Source: Gemmatimonadaceae bacterium
GTDB taxonomy: Bacteria; Gemmatimonadota; Gemmatimonadetes; Gemmatimonadales; Gemmatimonadaceae
Assembly: GCA_020852815.1 (NCBI GenBank)
Contig: JADZAN010000013.1
Location: 1 to 64,000 of the forward strand
Direction of reading: 5' to 3'
Length of the DNA: 64,000 nt
In this document: one piece after another, positions 62,118 through 64,000 of the stretch
Position numbering within the stretch: position 1 is the stretch's first letter
How the letters are laid out: each line of letters starts with the position of its first letter
Notes under the pieces: generated by a model
Databases searched by the model: none
What the model saw: the letters and a program-made list of their open reading frames with translations, nothing else
Told to the model about the DNA's origin: nothing
Made by a program: the position numbers and the translations under genes

Positions 62118-62139
62118 TACATAACCATATAGTTATGTA
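62118..62139. promoter_or_regulatory. Perfect AT-rich palindrome, candidate ArsR operator
   Basis: TACATAAC (62118-62125), spacer CATATA, GTTATGTA (62132-62139): 8-bp perfect arms in an otherwise very GC-rich genome. It lies about 55 bp upstream of the TolC start, where a repressor would control the operon. The ArsR-family gene closing the operon is the natural binding candidate. Binding is not shown. Confidence 0.6.
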
Positions 62140-62212
62140 CTGTCACCGTCAATCCTCGACCCGCCCCACAGGTTCCCGCGCCGCTGGACGGCGACGCGCC
62201 CCTCGGCGCTAG

Positions 62213-63259
62213 CTACGTCCGCGCGTGGGGCGCGACCGCCACCGCGAGCCCGATGCTGAGCACGAGCAGCATCACCAGCGACGCCGTGACGGCGATCGCG
62301 ACGCGACCACCCACGCGGCGAATGGCGCGGACATCGACGGCCAGCCCCAGCGCCGCCATCGAGACGATCGTCGCCCAATGCGAGACCGACTTGGCCACAG
62401 CGGTCAGCCCGGCCGGCACCACGCCAGTGGTCTGCACCACCGCCGCCAGCACGAAGCCGACGACAAACCACGGGAGGTACGTGGCGCCCCCCGCCGCTGC
62501 ACTCGTGCGCAGCCCGCGACGTCGCTCCCACATGGCGACACCGAGGACCACGGGGCCCAGCAGGAGCACGCGCGCAAGCTTCACGAGCATCCCCGTCTGT
62601 CCCGCCGCCACGCTCACGGGATACGCCGCGGCCAGCACCTGCGGCACGGCGTAGACGGACAGGCCGGTCACGATCCCATACTGCAGGTCGGTCAGCTGCA
62701 AGAGCGGCGACAGCAGCGGCAACGCCAGCACGACCGCCACCCCGAACACCGCGGTGTACGCGATGGACGAGGCCACTTCCTCCCGCGTGGCGCCGTTCAC
62801 GGCGGCCACGGCGACGATCGCCGAGTTGCCGCAGATCGCGTTGCCGCTGGCGACGAGCAGCGCATGCGCGTGCGAGAGCCCCACCGCGCGTCCCACCAGG
62901 AACCCGCCCGCCAGCGCCACGACGACGGTCCCGACGATCCCCGCCAGCAGCGGCGCCCCCGTGCTGGCGAAGGCGCGCAGGTCGGTGGAGAGCCCCAGCA
63001 GGACGATGGCCCACTCCAGCACCTCCCTGGCGCTGAAGAGAACACCTGGCTCGAACACCGTACCTGGCTCCCGCACCGCACGCAGCGCGATGCCGCCCAC
63101 CAGCGCGAGGACGATCGCGTCCGGCGCCGCGCGCCCAACGATCGGATGCAGCCACGCCGACAGCACCCCGCCCGCCGCCGCCAACCCGACGGTGAGCGCG
63201 AGGCCGGGGAGGAGTCGCGTGACGCGCGTCACGAGTGGAAGACGACTGGGCTCAGGCAT
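62213..63259 (-). CDS. YeiH-family (UPF0324) putative sulfate exporter
   Basis: A 348-residue membrane protein of about ten segments with the YeiH family core: PDAIVLALVGGIALRAV, EWAIVLLGLSTDLRAF, the conserved SGNAICGNSAIVA, SSIAYTAVFGV and SVYAVPQVLAAAYPVS. Family members are annotated putative sulfate or sulfite/taurine-linked exporters; the substrate here is open. Its start MPEPSRLPL at 63259 has no clear ribosome binding site. It precedes the TolC operon by about 147 bp on the same strand. Confidence 0.85.
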   Translation of the reverse strand: MPEPSRLPLVTRVTRLLPGLALTVGLAAAGGVLSAWLHPIVGRAAPDAIVLALVGGIALRAVREPGTVFEPGVLFSAREVLEWAIVLLGLSTDLRAFASTGAPLLAGIVGTVVVALAGGFLVGRAVGLSHAHALLVASGNAICGNSAIVAVAAVNGATREEVASSIAYTAVFGVAVVLALPLLSPLLQLTDLQYGIVTGLSVYAVPQVLAAAYPVSVAAGQTGMLVKLARVLLLGPVVLGVAMWERRRGLRTSAAAGGATYLPWFVVGFVLAAVVQTTGVVPAGLTAVAKSVSHWATIVSMAALGLAVDVRAIRRVGGRVAIAVTASLVMLLVLSIGLAVAVAPHART

Positions 63260-63334
63260 GCGTGAAAGCAACTCCCCCGCACGGCGCCTTGGCAACAGTC
63301 ACCCCCTCCCGTCGCCCCCTCTCCCCCAACGCAC

Positions 63335-63370
63335 CAACGCGCGACGCCCCGTGAGGAGCGCCGCGCGTTG
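63335..63370 (-). terminator. Hairpin downstream of the partial SusD gene
   Basis: CAACGCGCG (63335-63343) pairs with CGCGCGTTG (63362-63370), enclosing 18 bases. On the minus strand it follows the SusD-like stop by about 28 bases. There is no U-tract. Confidence 0.55.
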
Positions 63371-63397
63371 CACGACTAGAACCGGTCGCTGCTCAGG

Positions 63398-64000
63398 TCA
63401 TATCCCGCTTACCTGCGTGCACCCCTTGGGCTGCGGCGAGCGCTGGTTGCACTCGTCGGCCGGGAGCGGCACGATCTGGTAGACGCGGTGCGTCGAGAGG
63501 AACTTCGGCAGCTGCGCCAGCCGCCCGTAGCGCCGCATGTCGAACCAGCGATTGCCGTACTCGCCATACAGCGAGTAACGACGGTTGTACAGCACCTCGT
63601 CGATCAGGCTCCCCGCGTAGTTCGGCTCGAGCGCCGCCAACCCGCCGGCCACGGTGCGCACCACATTGAGGTCGGCGATCGCCGCCGCGCGGTTGCCGAG
63701 GTTCGCGTTCGCCTCGGCGCGCATGAGGATCAGCTCCTCGTTGCGGATGACCGACACCGACGCCGCGTTCGTGGCCGCGAGGTTCAGTCGCTGGTTGGAC
63801 GACACGCCCTGGCTGGTCAGCGTCACGGTGCTGATGGCGACCTTCGCGGTGCGCAGGTCGGGCGAGTTGTCGGCACGCCGCTGCGCATCGAGCAGGAACG
63901 ACGGATGCGCCACCAGCGCGCGCGGCGACGGATCGAACATCGGATTCGTCGCATCGCCGGAGGCGGTCGAGTACACGTGATACACGCCAGTGGCCAGCGT
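63398..64000 (-). CDS. RagB/SusD-like protein, C-terminal part (runs off window)
   Basis: Only the last ~200 residues are in the window; the frame stays open to the edge. The C-terminal SusD pattern is recognisable: NEELILMRAEANANLGN, LNVVRTVAGG, VLYNRRYSLYGEYGNRWFDM and LSTHRVYQIVPLPADECN. It is similar to the end of the SusD gene at 5335-6759 (ILLRAEANWALG, SRWVDMRRW), so this is a second SusC/SusD locus whose SusC partner should lie outside. No stop or frameshift is seen. Confidence 0.85.
   Translation of the reverse strand, partial: TLATGVYHVYSTASGDATNPMFDPSPRALVAHPSFLLDAQRRADNSPDLRTAKVAISTVTLTSQGVSSNQRLNLAATNAASVSVIRNEELILMRAEANANLGNRAAAIADLNVVRTVAGGLAALEPNYAGSLIDEVLYNRRYSLYGEYGNRWFDMRRYGRLAQLPKFLSTHRVYQIVPLPADECNQRSPQPKGCTQVSGI

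Overview
The window is a 64 kb, very GC-rich chromosomal segment from a Gram-negative (diderm) bacterium. There is an outer-membrane SusC/SusD pair, TolC/RND efflux, MlaD/MlaE-type lipid transport genes, many lipoboxes and a System I (Ccm) cytochrome c maturation operon. GC richness, secreted S9 and M28 peptidases, SusC/SusD genes and dense two-component systems resemble Gemmatimonadota, but no rRNA or classical marker gene is present, so that placement is inference. About 50 protein genes are supported, 43 of them on the minus strand. I saw no tRNA, rRNA, CRISPR array, transposase or phage gene.

Layout. 0-5.3 kb: intergenic palindromic repeats, then SIMPL-domain, Cys/Met-metabolism PLP enzyme, M28 peptidase and CPBP protease genes, ending in a 21-bp tandem repeat. 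5.3-13.5 kb: SusD/SusC pair diverging from an S9 peptidase fused to TPRs. 13.6-15.8 kb: manC diverging from a ubiE/menG-type methyltransferase. 15.9-20.5 kb: a phosphorelay set (REC-kinase-REC, lone REC, HPt, PAS-GAF kinase). 20.7-22.5 kb: MlaD- and MlaE-like genes without an ATPase. 22.6-36.3 kb: a NarL-type two-component pair next to an Acg-like nitroreductase, an MgtC/DUF4010 protein, a USP-USP-DUF5335 fusion, an APC permease, an OmpR-type two-component pair, a heavy-metal P-type ATPase, a small lipoprotein and a CBS-domain protein. The content recalls hypoxia/redox dormancy regulons of the DosR type.

36.5-49.9 kb is the most striking part. Twelve minus-strand genes follow one another, many overlapping by 1-8 nt: ccmA-B-C-D-E-F-G-H, then a 9-heme lipoprotein, a 20-heme protein with a NapC/NirT-like membrane head, a predicted outer-membrane beta-barrel and a 16-heme periplasmic cytochrome, then a small TPR lipoprotein. 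Together they encode 45 heme-binding sites, a barrel and the machinery to attach the hemes. This looks like a complete candidate route from membrane quinol to the cell exterior, i.e. a porin-cytochrome extracellular electron transfer conduit of unfamiliar architecture.

50-64 kb: CorA, a GA-rich palindrome, a BatA-like VWA protein, a PAS/degenerate-GGDEF/EAL protein, an AI-2E family permease, an efflux locus (TolC, membrane fusion protein, RND pump, DUF2892, ArsR regulator) with a perfect AT-rich palindrome upstream, a YeiH-family exporter, and the C-terminal part of a second SusD-like gene running off the end.

Two window-wide signals stand out. The hexamer CCTAAC/GTTAGG occurs about 34 times, and nearly every TTA leucine codon I could find lies inside it. 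Intergenic termination-like hairpins are long, GC-rich and mostly lack a U-tract.
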